A DNA stretch of 25,999 bases, from the IMG/VR virus record IMGVR_UViG_3300048929_000160, positions 1 to 25,999 of that record. One strand, 5' to 3'. Below the pieces are notes generated by a model. It was given only the letters and a program-made list of their open reading frames with translations. It searched no databases and was not told the DNA's origin. The DNA is from a virus. Positions within the stretch are counted from its first letter, which is position 1. The number at the start of each line of letters is the position of its first letter. A program made the translations under genes and the position numbers. This document shows positions 1-8,031 of the stretch, piece by piece.

Positions 1-3000
1 CCAGCCCAATCCCCATACCCGCTGCGTAATACTGGCCGTTGCTGGTTACCCCCAATTTGATGCTGTACTGGGCTGAGACATTGCCTTCAAGGTCGGCCAT
101 CGCGCTCGCTGTTGTCTGAACCACAGCATTTGTTTCGTTGAATTGAGCTTCTACAGTTTGCTGATATTCCGCAAAAGCACTATTTGCATCAGCCTGCGCT
201 GTCTCGGTGGCGGTTACCCTTGCCCTAATTAAACCGGACGCTACCCGTTGTCCAGCCGCGTCTTTATCGTTAGAGAGCGCGTTCTCAATGGCGGCAATAG
301 CGGAACTGTCAAAAGAGGCTTCCGTTACGCTGGTAAGATTTGCCAGGGCCTGTTCAGTGGTCGTCTGTGCTGTTTGCAATGATCCGATAGATGCTGCATT
401 CCCATCAGTTGTCGTTTTTACGCTATCAATCCTTGTTCCCAGTGCGGTATCCGCAGTGGAGCGCGCCGTTGCTTCAGACGTGATGGCCGAAGTGTTACTG
501 CCAACGGTAGTTGTCAGGTTATCAATACGGGTACCCAGCGCCGTATCAGCTGTTGCGCGCGCCGTCGTTTCACTGGTGATGGCAGTTGTATTGTTTCCAA
601 CGGTTGTTGTCAGATTATCAATGCGAGTACCCAGCGCGGTATCAGCTGTTGCACGGGCTGTGGTCTCCGTCGTGATAGCAGTTTTATTCTCACCGACCTG
701 AGCATTCGTTATATCGATCCGGGTGCCCAGCGCAGTATCAGCCGTTGCGCGAGCGGTAGTTTCGGTGGCAATTGCCGTTTTATTACCGTTCGCAGTGGAG
801 GTTACCGCAGTGATCTGCTGGGCCTGGTTAACATCATTCTGCTGAAGGATGGTGACCTGAGATACAACCTGAGCGATTGAAGAAGTGCTACCGCCGGTTA
901 TGGCATCGACCTTTCCCTGCAGATCAGTATTTACCTGGTTGATATGGTCGTTGGTATCCGCGATAGATTTCTCGGCGGCGGTAACAGAGTCATTCAGTTC
1001 ACTAACCGTTTCCTCTACTAAGTCCAACCGCGATGTGAGTTGCTGGCCTGCCTTAGTGGACAGGAACTCGTCGCCGATGTAGTCGAGAATATCGCTGGCA
1101 TCAGAACTGGATACGCCGCGGATAATCCCAGTCCAGCCGCCCTGATTCCCAATTTTGTCTACCAGACGCGCACGGAACCAAAACTCACGCCCTGCCGCAA
1201 GGCCCGGCATGGTGTAAGTCCTCAGCGGATATGGCGCATCGGTGAGTAATTGCGGTTCGGCGAAATCTGCGTTGAGGCTGTACTGGATTTCGGTCTGTTG
1301 GGTATCTTCAGCACCCGTCGGGAATCCCCAGTTAAGAGTGATGCCGAAGACAATCGAGGTGGCAGCAAACCCAACAGGAACCGGAGGAAGTCCAATTTTC
1401 CCAGAAATTGAGGTCAAAACTGAATATCCCCAAGATGAGGAAATCTCGGCAGCATTAATGGCCCGCACTCGCACCAGGTAATTGCCTGAGTAAATGCCGG
1501 ATATGTCGAATGAGTTCGTTGAAGAACGAGAGACAGAAACCCAGTTGCCGTCGTCTTTCCGCCACTGTGCATCATAGGTAATGGCGCCAGCAGCTTTATC
1601 CCAAGTTGCATGCAAGGTGGCGACAGACAGCCCTTGTATGACGGTCGATGTGTTGCTGACGACTATATTTGCTGGTACCGCCTGAGTGCCCGCAGGAACG
1701 ACACTGATCGGGCGCTCGTCAATAACGGCACCGGTATCGATGCGGTCATACTTATCGGGGTCGTGATAAGTGGCGGTGATCGTGAACGTATTGTCATCGT
1801 TGTCCTTACGGCCAACAACGCGATATTGCTGGATGAAAAGCGAGTCAGATTCAACCACCCAAACAGATTCTGCCTGCGGTGTTTCACCGAATGCCGTTGT
1901 CACCGTGACCATTTTCCCGCTGACAGACTGGATTGTCCGACTTTGCGAGATTCCTGAAGGTAGATTTGCCAGAAGACGATCTCCCGCTACAGCATCAGGA
2001 ACACGGTCAAGGGTTATAACACGGCCATTCACCGCGCTAATCCTGCCGCCGGTCACTTTGCCGGACAGCAGCTCGTCCGCAACACCGATAATGTAACCAG
2101 GCAGTGGGATCATTCCATCGAGACCGACACCGAATGACACCATACGGTCTTTGTTGTTAGTCAGGATCCCCCAGCGCCCTTTTCTGTTTGCCTCTGACTG
2201 GCGCGTGCAGCCAATAGCAGTGAGCTCGAGCTGATTGAATCCGTAGCGAGTTACCAAATCCTGCTCAAACACAGGTTCCATTGCGTCGCTATAGGCATTG
2301 TCAGGATCGGACCATGAGACCAATGCTGTCGTATAGCGCGCCTTGGTGGTGGTGCTTGAGTACGAAAACCGCCCGTCGATCACGTTCGCGCGCGTGTAGT
2401 TGTAATCGATATCCCGCGGCATATCCGCCAGCGCGACCAGTTGGTTATTGCCCCAGTAAGTCATTCCACGGAAGATGGCGGCAAAATCACGGATTACGTT
2501 GAACGCGCTGTTCCGGTCTTGCACGTAAACATTGCAGATATAACGCGGCTCTGTTTCGCTTCCGCCGCGGCCATCCGGCACCATCTGATCGCAATATTGC
2601 GAGACCCGGTAAAGCTCCCATTTATCTATGTTGTCTGCGGTCAGGCGTTGGCCCAAGCCAAAACGGTTATTCACGACAATATCGTAGAAAATCCACGTCG
2701 GGTTATCAGTCCACGCCCATTTAAACGTCCCATCCCAGGTACCGGTATATGACCGGGTTACCGGGTCATAGGTTGTCGGAACGCGAACGACGCGCCCTTT
2801 CGGTTCGCAGGAAATCTGAGGAATTGAGCCGTTGAATTGGCTGGAGTCGAATTCGATATAAAGCAGCGCGGTGTTTGGGTAACGAAGCTTGGCATCAATG
2901 ACTTCGGTGTAACTCTCGATAGTCATCTTATCGCCAATCAGCGAGCTCGTTGAATCAGCAGTCAGGCGTCGCACGCGGAGTGTCCACGTTGAGCCTGACT

Positions 3001-3544
3001 GAGGCAGATCAATCCGGCGACTTCGTTCATAACCGGTTGTTGTTTTACCACTCACAGACTCGGTTAAAATGTTCTGCCAGGTACCGCCATCTGTCTGCAG
3101 ATCGATGGCATATTGAACAGCATATCCGTTAATATCGCCCGCATTTGTTTGCTGATAAAGAGCCGGCCATTTCAGACGTACACGCGCAGCGGAAAGCTGT
3201 GAGTTATTAAACGTGTGCGTCCACGGCTTCACCGTCGTTATCTCAGTGCTGACACTGATTTCGTTTTCAGTACCAGGCACGCCCTGAATGTAACTCTGAT
3301 CCTGCGTGCCTGGGCGAAACTCCCACGCTACGCCGCTGAAGTTGCTGCTGCCGTCGGCGTTGGTTATCGCAGTGCCGTCGAGAAAGATACTTGTTCCATC
3401 CAGCTCACCGCCGAGTTCACCCTCCGCCAGCGCCAGCAAAACTTTTGCCTTTGCAACAGACTGGAGGTCATCGGGTGCTTCAGTAGGTGTGCGAGCTGAA
3501 GAACTGCCGCCTTTGCGGCCTTTAATTGCGGTAGCTGTTGCCAT
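1..3544 (-). CDS. J: Tail tip host-specificity protein J (3' end outside window)
   Basis: The frame is open from the ATG at 3544 to the left edge (1181 codons seen) with no stop, so the C-terminus is missing. The N-terminal half matches lambda gpJ closely in phrasing, including a YPNTALLYIEFDS stretch, a GTWDGTFKWAW stretch and a QYCDQMVPDG stretch. Two fibronectin-III-like segments lie near residues 620-705 and 715-790. They are followed by a helical region (about 800-915) and four 32-residue TETTARATADTALGTRID repeats (about 915-1046), probably a trimeric coiled-coil stalk. In lambda, J forms the tail tip and binds the outer-membrane receptor; the receptor here cannot be predicted. A terminator-like hairpin sits just upstream of the start. 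Gene I precedes it, separated by an inserted antisense gene. Confidence 0.96.
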   Translation of the reverse strand, partial: MATATAIKGRKGGSSSARTPTEAPDDLQSVAKAKVLLALAEGELGGELDGTSIFLDGTAITNADGSSNFSGVAWEFRPGTQDQSYIQGVPGTENEISVSTEITTVKPWTHTFNNSQLSAARVRLKWPALYQQTNAGDINGYAVQYAIDLQTDGGTWQNILTESVSGKTTTGYERSRRIDLPQSGSTWTLRVRRLTADSTSSLIGDKMTIESYTEVIDAKLRYPNTALLYIEFDSSQFNGSIPQISCEPKGRVVRVPTTYDPVTRSYTGTWDGTFKWAWTDNPTWIFYDIVVNNRFGLGQRLTADNIDKWELYRVSQYCDQMVPDGRGGSETEPRYICNVYVQDRNSAFNVIRDFAAIFRGMTYWGNNQLVALADMPRDIDYNYTRANVIDGRFSYSSTTTKARYTTALVSWSDPDNAYSDAMEPVFEQDLVTRYGFNQLELTAIGCTRQSEANRKGRWGILTNNKDRMVSFGVGLDGMIPLPGYIIGVADELLSGKVTGGRISAVNGRVITLDRVPDAVAGDRLLANLPSGISQSRTIQSVSGKMVTVTTAFGETPQAESVWVVESDSLFIQQYRVVGRKDNDDNTFTITATYHDPDKYDRIDTGAVIDERPISVVPAGTQAVPANIVVSNTSTVIQGLSVATLHATWDKAAGAITYDAQWRKDDGNWVSVSRSSTNSFDISGIYSGNYLVRVRAINAAEISSSWGYSVLTSISGKIGLPPVPVGFAATSIVFGITLNWGFPTGAEDTQQTEIQYSLNADFAEPQLLTDAPYPLRTYTMPGLAAGREFWFRARLVDKIGNQGGWTGIIRGVSSSDASDILDYIGDEFLSTKAGQQLTSRLDLVEETVSELNDSVTAAEKSIADTNDHINQVNTDLQGKVDAITGGSTSSIAQVVSQVTILQQNDVNQAQQITAVTSTANGNKTAIATETTARATADTALGTRIDITNAQVGENKTAITTETTARATADTALGTRIDNLTTTVGNNTTAITSETTARATADTALGTRIDNLTTTVGSNTSAITSEATARSTADTALGTRIDSVKTTTDGNAASIGSLQTAQTTTEQALANLTSVTEASFDSSAIAAIENALSNDKDAAGQRVASGLIRARVTATETAQADANSAFAEYQQTVEAQFNETNAVVQTTASAMADLEGNVSAQYSIKLGVTSNGQYYAAGMGIGL
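406..789 (-). repeat. Four tandem 96-bp units inside J
   Basis: The marker CCCAG recurs at 438, 534, 630 and 726, exactly 96 bp apart. Each unit encodes 32 residues around TETTARATADTALGTRID followed by a variable linker. Array edges are approximate. Such arrays commonly form extended coiled-coil stalks in phage tip proteins and can change copy number by recombination. Confidence 0.9.
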
Positions 3545-3564
3545 ATTGCGCCCATAAAAAAAAA

Positions 3565-3578
3565 CCGCACAGTGGCGG
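3565..3578 (-). terminator. Terminator-like hairpin before J
   Basis: Read on the minus strand, CCGC-CACTGT-GCGG is followed by nine T residues and then the J start codon 11 nt later. The stem is only 4 bp (a little more with weak flanking pairs), so termination is probably partial. Confidence 0.55.
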
Positions 3579-3618
3579 CTATTGATGGATAACTGATCGA
3601 ATATCAGGATGTTGCTGA

Positions 3619-3647
3619 TTTACCGATAAAGATAAGGTGGGTATTCA
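3619..3647 (+). promoter_or_regulatory. Possible sigma70 promoter for the I/J accessory gene
   Basis: TTTACC (3619-3624) and TATTCA (3642-3647) are 17 bp apart, upstream of the plus-strand gene at 3720. The -10 match is poor. The rest of 3545-3719 shows no gene. Confidence 0.25.
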
Positions 3648-3719
3648 GCCCGGCCATGTTTGTAGCATGACCGTCATTCACTGGAGGGAAGGCTGATTAA
3701 CTCTGGGTAAGGAAATAAC

Positions 3720-4040
3720 ATGGTCAGTGATTTATTGATCGCCAATCTTGAGAAAAGAATTATTAATCTCGAAAAGAAGAACGATGAGCTTGAAGAGTGG
3801 AAAAAAGAAGCAGTAAAGGCTGTAACCAATACTATCGGTAAAAGTCATCATCTCTTGATTCGTAGTGAGCTAACACTCTATGTATTATCAGCATTAATCG
3901 GGAGTGGGGCTTTAAAAAAGGTTGGAGTGGAAGAACTGATCAAAGATGCAACCTTTAATACATCAGAAATCAGTGATGCCATCATCGAAAAAGAGAAAGA
4001 AATCGTTTTAGAAGCTTTGCGCAAAGTGAAGATTTCTTAA
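3720..4040 (+). CDS. Small coiled-coil protein of unknown function, antisense insertion between I and J
   Basis: The 106-aa protein is not recognised. Residues 8-30 form an obvious charged heptad-like helix (LEKRIINLEKKNDELEEWKK), and the C-terminus is also helical and Lys/Glu-rich; no signal peptide or membrane segment is seen. TAAGGA lies 5-10 nt before the ATG. The gene runs opposite to the late operon, sits between I and J where lambda has no gene, and has a terminator 20 bp after its stop. These are the marks of a phage moron (an independently expressed added gene). Its sequence is visibly richer in A and T than the adjoining J and tail genes. Confidence 0.8.
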   Translation: MVSDLLIANLEKRIINLEKKNDELEEWKKEAVKAVTNTIGKSHHLLIRSELTLYVLSALIGSGALKKVGVEELIKDATFNTSEISDAIIEKEKEIVLEALRKVKIS

Positions 4041-4060
4041 TATTTACTGCTCTAATTAAT

Positions 4061-4080
4061 GGGGTATCCAAAAATACCCC
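4061..4080 (+). terminator. Terminator of the I/J accessory gene
   Basis: GGGGTAT-CCAAAA-ATACCCC is a perfect 7-bp stem with a 6-nt loop, followed by TTCTTGATT. It lies 20 bp after the stop of the plus-strand 106-aa gene. The T-tract is imperfect. Confidence 0.7.
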
Positions 4081-4138
4081 TTCTTGATTAATATTAAATA
4101 TAATCATTGTCACCCCCTCACATTCGGCGTTAAATAAA

Positions 4139-4738
4139 TTACTGCTGGTCTTCTGCGTAAATCCCCGCCGAGATTATCGCACCACCGATCCGGCGCTTGC
4201 CGTAAAGTAGAGGAACCGGATTGCCTTGAGCGGTGGTATTGGTCACGCCGCCGAATGCATAGGAGGCTTTGTTATCAGCGTCCTGTTTGCTGGCGAGTCC
4301 GCCAGCCTGCGGGGAAAGCATCTGGATGACGCCGCCAGCCATCATGGCTGCGCCGCTCGTTATAAAACCGGCAGCCAATGGGCTTGCAGTCCCTGCGGAC
4401 ATATAAGTCATTACCGCACCAACAGCTATAAGGGCAGCACCGAGTATCGTTTGAAATAATCCAGCCTGTTTACTACCTATTATTACTGGCAAGATCCGAA
4501 TAACTTCTCCGTTAATAGGGAAGGATAGGTCATCCTTGCAGAGATTCTTTTTACCCCGGAATACAGCAAAAGTAATACCTCTCGCTTTACTATTATTAAG
4601 GTAACGTTCGAAATCCTTGATAGTGCAACACAAGGCTCGCACAGCTTCGCTTGTTGTTTTCACAGAGCGTTTGTGAGTTTTGCCAAAAATCTTTCCTAAG
4701 GAACCACCAAGCTCTATTTGAGTTATTATTTCTTGCAT
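4139..4738 (-). CDS. I: Tail assembly protein I
   Basis: The 199-aa protein has the layout and length of lambda gpI: an N-terminal beta-grasp-like half, a glycine/alanine-rich hydrophobic central stretch (about 95-145, ILGAALIAVGAVMTYMSAG) and a C-terminal segment with GNPVPLLYGKRRIGG. That last segment is the most diagnostic part of the family. gpI is needed for tail-tip assembly with K and J and is not known as a major component of the finished virion. The start at 4738 is preceded by a hairpin, a run of seven T and a leader like that of J. Four accessory genes separate it from K. Confidence 0.9.
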   Translation of the reverse strand: MQEIITQIELGGSLGKIFGKTHKRSVKTTSEAVRALCCTIKDFERYLNNSKARGITFAVFRGKKNLCKDDLSFPINGEVIRILPVIIGSKQAGLFQTILGAALIAVGAVMTYMSAGTASPLAAGFITSGAAMMAGGVIQMLSPQAGGLASKQDADNKASYAFGGVTNTTAQGNPVPLLYGKRRIGGAIISAGIYAEDQQ

Positions 4739-4756
4739 ATTTTACCCATAAAAAAA

Positions 4757-4772
4757 GCCACCCGAAGGTGGC
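4757..4772 (-). terminator. Terminator-like hairpin before I
   Basis: On the minus strand GCCACC-TTCG-GGTGGC, a perfect 6-bp stem closed by a stable UUCG tetraloop, is followed by seven T. It lies between the second lipoprotein gene and the start of I. Confidence 0.75.
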
Positions 4773-4791
4773 CTTAGATTTCATAAATAAC

Positions 4792-5094
4792 TTATTTGCA
4801 GCTAACTTCAGCGCTCAATTTTCTGAACATAACATTCGAATATTCCGCCTCAGCCACCTTGCAACCGGAGACTTGTTCGATAGCTGCTATCTGTGCTTTT
4901 TTCAATCTCACTGCGTCAACATCGAATGTTTCGCCGCCAAAGGCTTCATATCGAGTTCCTCCAGGATGAACAACGTGGATATCATATCCGTCAATGTTTA
5001 CATCCTTACGGCTAGGATCATTCATTTTCGATACATATGCCGAAGAACACCCCGCCAGCACGAGCGACAGTATCAATGTGATAAATTTATTCAT
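4792..5094 (-). CDS. Small lipoprotein, possible superinfection-exclusion protein
   Basis: The 100-aa protein starts with a lipoprotein signal: MNKF, a hydrophobic core and a lipobox LAGC with the lipidated Cys at residue 16. The mature part has two Cys (about residues 78 and 99) that could pair in the periplasm. Residues +2/+3 are Ser-Ser, not Asp, so export to the outer membrane is expected. It follows the 132-aa lipoprotein gene by 20 bp, with AAGGA before the ATG, and precedes I. Phages phi80 and N15 carry the small lipoprotein Cor, which blocks the FhuA receptor; position and size suggest a similar job, but I cannot show homology. Confidence 0.82.
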   Translation of the reverse strand: MNKFITLILSLVLAGCSSAYVSKMNDPSRKDVNIDGYDIHVVHPGGTRYEAFGGETFDVDAVRLKKAQIAAIEQVSGCKVAEAEYSNVMFRKLSAEVSCK

Positions 5095-5114
5095 AATTAT
5101 CCTTAAGCAATCAA

Positions 5115-5513
5115 TTATCTCTTACCACATTTTGAAATGTACGATTCAAGGGCAACAATCCGCTCTTCCGGTTTATCAGACGCGGATAAAATCCCAGGGT
5201 CTGATGAACCTCTTAGAACTCCAAGCGCAGGCAAGAACCATCGTGTTTTAACGGTCACATGTATATAGAAAGGACTATAGCCAATATAAGCCCCGAAAGA
5301 GTTTTTAGCATTAAGCTGTCCACAGACATAGCCGCTCACGCCATTATCGGGCATTTTTTCATCTTTGTGAAAAAAGACTTCTCTGAACAATGGGCTTGTA
5401 GGGTCTTTGAGGTTTTGCGAAATCTCGTTCTGACCGTAAGCAATAACCTTTTCATCACTTTCATTGCAACCGACAAGCCCGAGCGCCAGCACTGCTATGA
5501 GTAGTTTTTTCAT
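5115..5513 (-). CDS. Lipoprotein of unknown function
   Basis: The 132-aa protein begins MKKLLIAVLALGLVGC with a clear lipobox (LVGC, Cys16) followed by Asn-Glu. The mature part is not recognised. It contains YVCGQLNAKNSFGAY and a Cys near the C-terminus, so a disulfide across the domain is possible. GAGAAAG lies before the ATG. It starts 10 bp after the stop of the membrane-protein gene and is followed closely by a second lipoprotein gene, so the four K/I accessory genes are probably one transcript. A surface or periplasmic role such as lysogenic conversion or receptor masking is inference only. Confidence 0.8.
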   Translation of the reverse strand: MKKLLIAVLALGLVGCNESDEKVIAYGQNEISQNLKDPTSPLFREVFFHKDEKMPDNGVSGYVCGQLNAKNSFGAYIGYSPFYIHVTVKTRWFLPALGVLRGSSDPGILSASDKPEERIVALESYISKCGKR

Positions 5514-5523
5514 TACTTTCTCG

Positions 5524-6654
5524 TCATTTGAAAATTAGATAAATTACGCTTATAACTATCATTGCTCGACCAAGGCAATCAATTTTATCTAATCTCACAG
5601 AAGCCGTGTCTATTTTAGTTGAAAGGGATTCCAACGTACTCTTCGCAGCTTTACGAACTTCTGTTCCTTCATCAAATTGATTATATCTATCAAATGCATT
5701 GCTCAGGGTGTCTATTAGGTTTTTATAAGACTCCCTTTGGACATCATTTGATGATTTTGTGATGTAATGAACCATCCAAAGACCAATAACAACAAGAACC
5801 CCCTCCCAAAAGCCACTGGTTTTTGCTAAAGCACCTACTGCAATCAGTGAACCAGGAATGGTAAAAGCCTTGCTTTGACTCGATGAAATAAAATCATTAA
5901 TTTTAGTAGTATATTCAAGATTTTTGGATTCTATTTCAGAAAGGATTTTGTTAACTGAGAATCGTTTAGTGTACAAATCTAGCAAGTCGTTATAACGATT
6001 GTACACTCTTTCACCATACCTAACGATAGTGTCAATGCTACTATCATCATTAACGAAATCACTTACAGCCTTTCGCAAGATAGCCTTTCTCTCGCTTGAT
6101 TGAGCATCATCAAGATTGATAACACTTAACAACTTATTTGCACTTTCTAGAGAAATAGCGCTATAAGGGATTTTTTTAACCCGAACTAAATTATCATGAA
6201 GTTCTACAACAACTTCTTTGCCTCCGTCATCATCCGGTAAGTACCAAATACTTTTATTATCCAGAGGATGATTTGAAATATTTGTTAAAACCTTTCTCCA
6301 ACAGATAAATTGCCTCATGCAATCTATTTCAGGAAAACCATCAAAAGAACTAATCTTTTCACGCATTAGGAAAAAATCATCTGGAACTTTGGCAAGGCTG
6401 CAACTTTTTCGCCATAGAGATTCTATCGAAACAAAAAGAAGTGAGTCTTCTTTAAAATTCCCATTTCCTATTTTAAATACTATATTATTATCAGATGTAT
6501 TTATATCTGATATAATTCCGAATTTTTTTAATTGTGAAACGAAAGAACTCACATCGCCATCACCTACTTCTATAGATGCGTATCCCTCGGCGACTTCAAT
6601 TGAGGACTGTTGAAGTTTTTGTGTAAAATCTTTAAATTCTACGCTTGTATTCAT
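5524..6654 (-). CDS. Predicted membrane protein paired with the NdpA-like gene, function unknown
   Basis: The 376-aa protein is not recognised. Residues 1-260 are soluble and mixed alpha/beta, with a helical stretch at about 180-260. Two close hydrophobic segments follow (about 263-277 and 283-298, FWEGVLVVIGLWMVHYI), then a charged helix (300-360) and a final segment at 362-375 (AMIVISVIYLIF) that ends the protein. This suits an inner-membrane protein with a large cytoplasmic N-terminal domain. AAGGAGG lies before the ATG. The gene begins 19 bp after the NdpA-like gene, so the two are very likely co-translated partners. DNA is strikingly AT-rich relative to the tail genes. A membrane-acting effector is one possibility; nothing in the sequence proves it. 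Confidence 0.85.
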   Translation of the reverse strand: MNTSVEFKDFTQKLQQSSIEVAEGYASIEVGDGDVSSFVSQLKKFGIISDINTSDNNIVFKIGNGNFKEDSLLFVSIESLWRKSCSLAKVPDDFFLMREKISSFDGFPEIDCMRQFICWRKVLTNISNHPLDNKSIWYLPDDDGGKEVVVELHDNLVRVKKIPYSAISLESANKLLSVINLDDAQSSERKAILRKAVSDFVNDDSSIDTIVRYGERVYNRYNDLLDLYTKRFSVNKILSEIESKNLEYTTKINDFISSSQSKAFTIPGSLIAVGALAKTSGFWEGVLVVIGLWMVHYITKSSNDVQRESYKNLIDTLSNAFDRYNQFDEGTEVRKAAKSTLESLSTKIDTASVRLDKIDCLGRAMIVISVIYLIFK

Positions 6655-6673
6655 AGGCCCTCCTTAACGTGAG

Positions 6674-7864
6674 TCACTCACTAAAAATATCATTCATTTT
6701 TTCAACATCAATATCGGAAAGCTTTATTATAAGCACTCCTTGATCTTTTTTATAGATAGCTTTAGCTTCAGAATCATTGTCAGTGCCAATAGCTTTAACA
6801 GATATACTACAAGCGTAATCTTTATCGACATCAGACAAAATCACCTTGCCAAATTTCTTTTCTGAATTTATGCTCGGCTCGAAAAATTCATCTATTTTAT
6901 ATTCACCTAACAATGCAAATTGAGTGAATTTATTTTGAGCAGGAGAATCCTCTGCAAGAACCTTGTCTATCGTTTTACTGATGTCGGCTAAGGAAACTTT
7001 ATTATTAGTCTTACTCTTTGCCTTTTCATGCATTAATTGCTTAACAGCATCAAGAATCTTTACCTTCTCAATTGGTGTTAATTTCATATGAACAGAAAAT
7101 TCCTTAACTGCTTTTTCTGCTTCCTCTACACTACGATTATTATCAAGATCTTCTTCACAACCAATAGCTTTCTTAAAGAAATTACTATTAGACTTCCCTG
7201 TAATAAACTGCAGGTATGTTTCATTCATATTGTTAGGATATGAAACATCGAAAAGGGTCAAATCAACTAAAACCGCTTGCCTAAGCGCGTCCATATCAAT
7301 AGAGGGTAGTTTTTTAGGTACTAGATTTTCATCAAAGTTAAAAACACTATTATTGTCTACCATGATCACAAAGAGCCTACCCATACTCTCTGTTTCATCT
7401 TCTGTATGATAATGTATAAAAACGATAGAACCGCCAGCTGGTTTTTTTCCGTTAAGTGCCGCCTGATTCTTTATATTGTGCATAAAGTATTCAACAAAAC
7501 CCTTAAAATCAATTCCTGCATTAATATAATTTTTCAATGCAGTAGCGGTACTATTTGCTAGATTATTTTTAGTAATAAAACCATGACTTTTACGTTTTAA
7601 TTTAAACTTTCTTTCAGCCTGTAAAATGAAAGAACGAACATCCTCTACATCTAATCCCCAGACTTCACCAGTGGTAGCTTTAAACGTAGTACCATGCTCG
7701 CCGGATACTACATCTAACCTTGCAGTAATTGCATTATGTGGGCTGTAAACGATAGATTCTTGCTCTAAAGAAACATCATAGCCGCATACACAAGAAGCAA
7801 TTGTCGTGTCAAAATCAATTTCACGACCACATGACTTACAAACGTCAGGGGTAGTACTGTCCAT
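6674..7864 (-). CDS. NdpA/YejK-like nucleoid-associated protein with N-terminal Cys-rich motif
   Basis: In this 396-aa protein, residues about 40-395 follow E. coli YejK (NdpA, the 37-kDa nucleoid-associated family). Shared landmarks are GGSIVFIHYH (144-153, YejK GGFVLFCHYR), a NENL-like turn, YLQFITGKSNSNFF (217-230, YejK YLTFLKGRVGRKVADFF) and a C-terminal FTQFA...YKIDEFFEP block. YejK binds DNA and interacts with topoisomerase IV. Unlike YejK, this protein begins with Cys9, Cys12, Cys25 and Cys27 (CxxC...CxC), a likely zinc ribbon. The ATG is preceded by AAGGA. The gene opens the accessory set between K and I, is AT-rich, and has a LexA box 110 bp upstream. Chromosomal yejK is not in a tail operon, so this is cargo. 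Its exact role is unknown. Confidence 0.85.
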   Translation of the reverse strand: MDSTTPDVCKSCGREIDFDTTIASCVCGYDVSLEQESIVYSPHNAITARLDVVSGEHGTTFKATTGEVWGLDVEDVRSFILQAERKFKLKRKSHGFITKNNLANSTATALKNYINAGIDFKGFVEYFMHNIKNQAALNGKKPAGGSIVFIHYHTEDETESMGRLFVIMVDNNSVFNFDENLVPKKLPSIDMDALRQAVLVDLTLFDVSYPNNMNETYLQFITGKSNSNFFKKAIGCEEDLDNNRSVEEAEKAVKEFSVHMKLTPIEKVKILDAVKQLMHEKAKSKTNNKVSLADISKTIDKVLAEDSPAQNKFTQFALLGEYKIDEFFEPSINSEKKFGKVILSDVDKDYACSISVKAIGTDNDSEAKAIYKKDQGVLIIKLSDIDVEKMNDIFSE

Positions 7865-7974
7865 GTAAAATCCTTCATACGGTTAAACAAAATGTAAGAA
7901 TTGCTTATTATTACCTTATGATAGACAGTTTTAAATGAAACGTATTCATGTAATTAAATACAGCACCACACAAG

Positions 7975-7994
7975 CACTGTATATAAAAACAGTA
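7975..7994 (-). promoter_or_regulatory. LexA (SOS) box upstream of the NdpA-like gene
   Basis: On the minus strand the site reads TACTGTTTTTATATACAGTG. It has the CTG-N10-CAG core and extended ACTGT/ACAGT arms, and matches the enterobacterial consensus TACTGTATATATATACAGTA at 17 of 20 positions. It lies in the 167-bp AT-rich gap (7865-8031) between K and the accessory genes. TATAGG just upstream could be a -10 element, but no convincing -35 is paired with it. Confidence 0.75.
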
Positions 7995-8031
7995 CCACCT
8001 ATAATGGTTTCCAACAAATAGCTTTAACCTA

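Noticed and set aside
207-701. Long plus-strand open frame (164 codons) within J
   Set aside because: It is the antisense of the J stalk repeats; its Ala/Val/Ser repetition follows from the 96-bp units and the J frame is clearly the coding one.
406-789. The 96-bp repeats in J as a CRISPR or mobile element
   Set aside because: They are in-frame protein repeats without spacers, terminal inverted repeats or target duplications.
4081-4138. Minus-strand promoter in the I-J gap (GTGACA followed by an AT-rich stretch)
   Set aside because: No -10 hexamer at suitable spacing matches well enough; the AT richness alone is not evidence.
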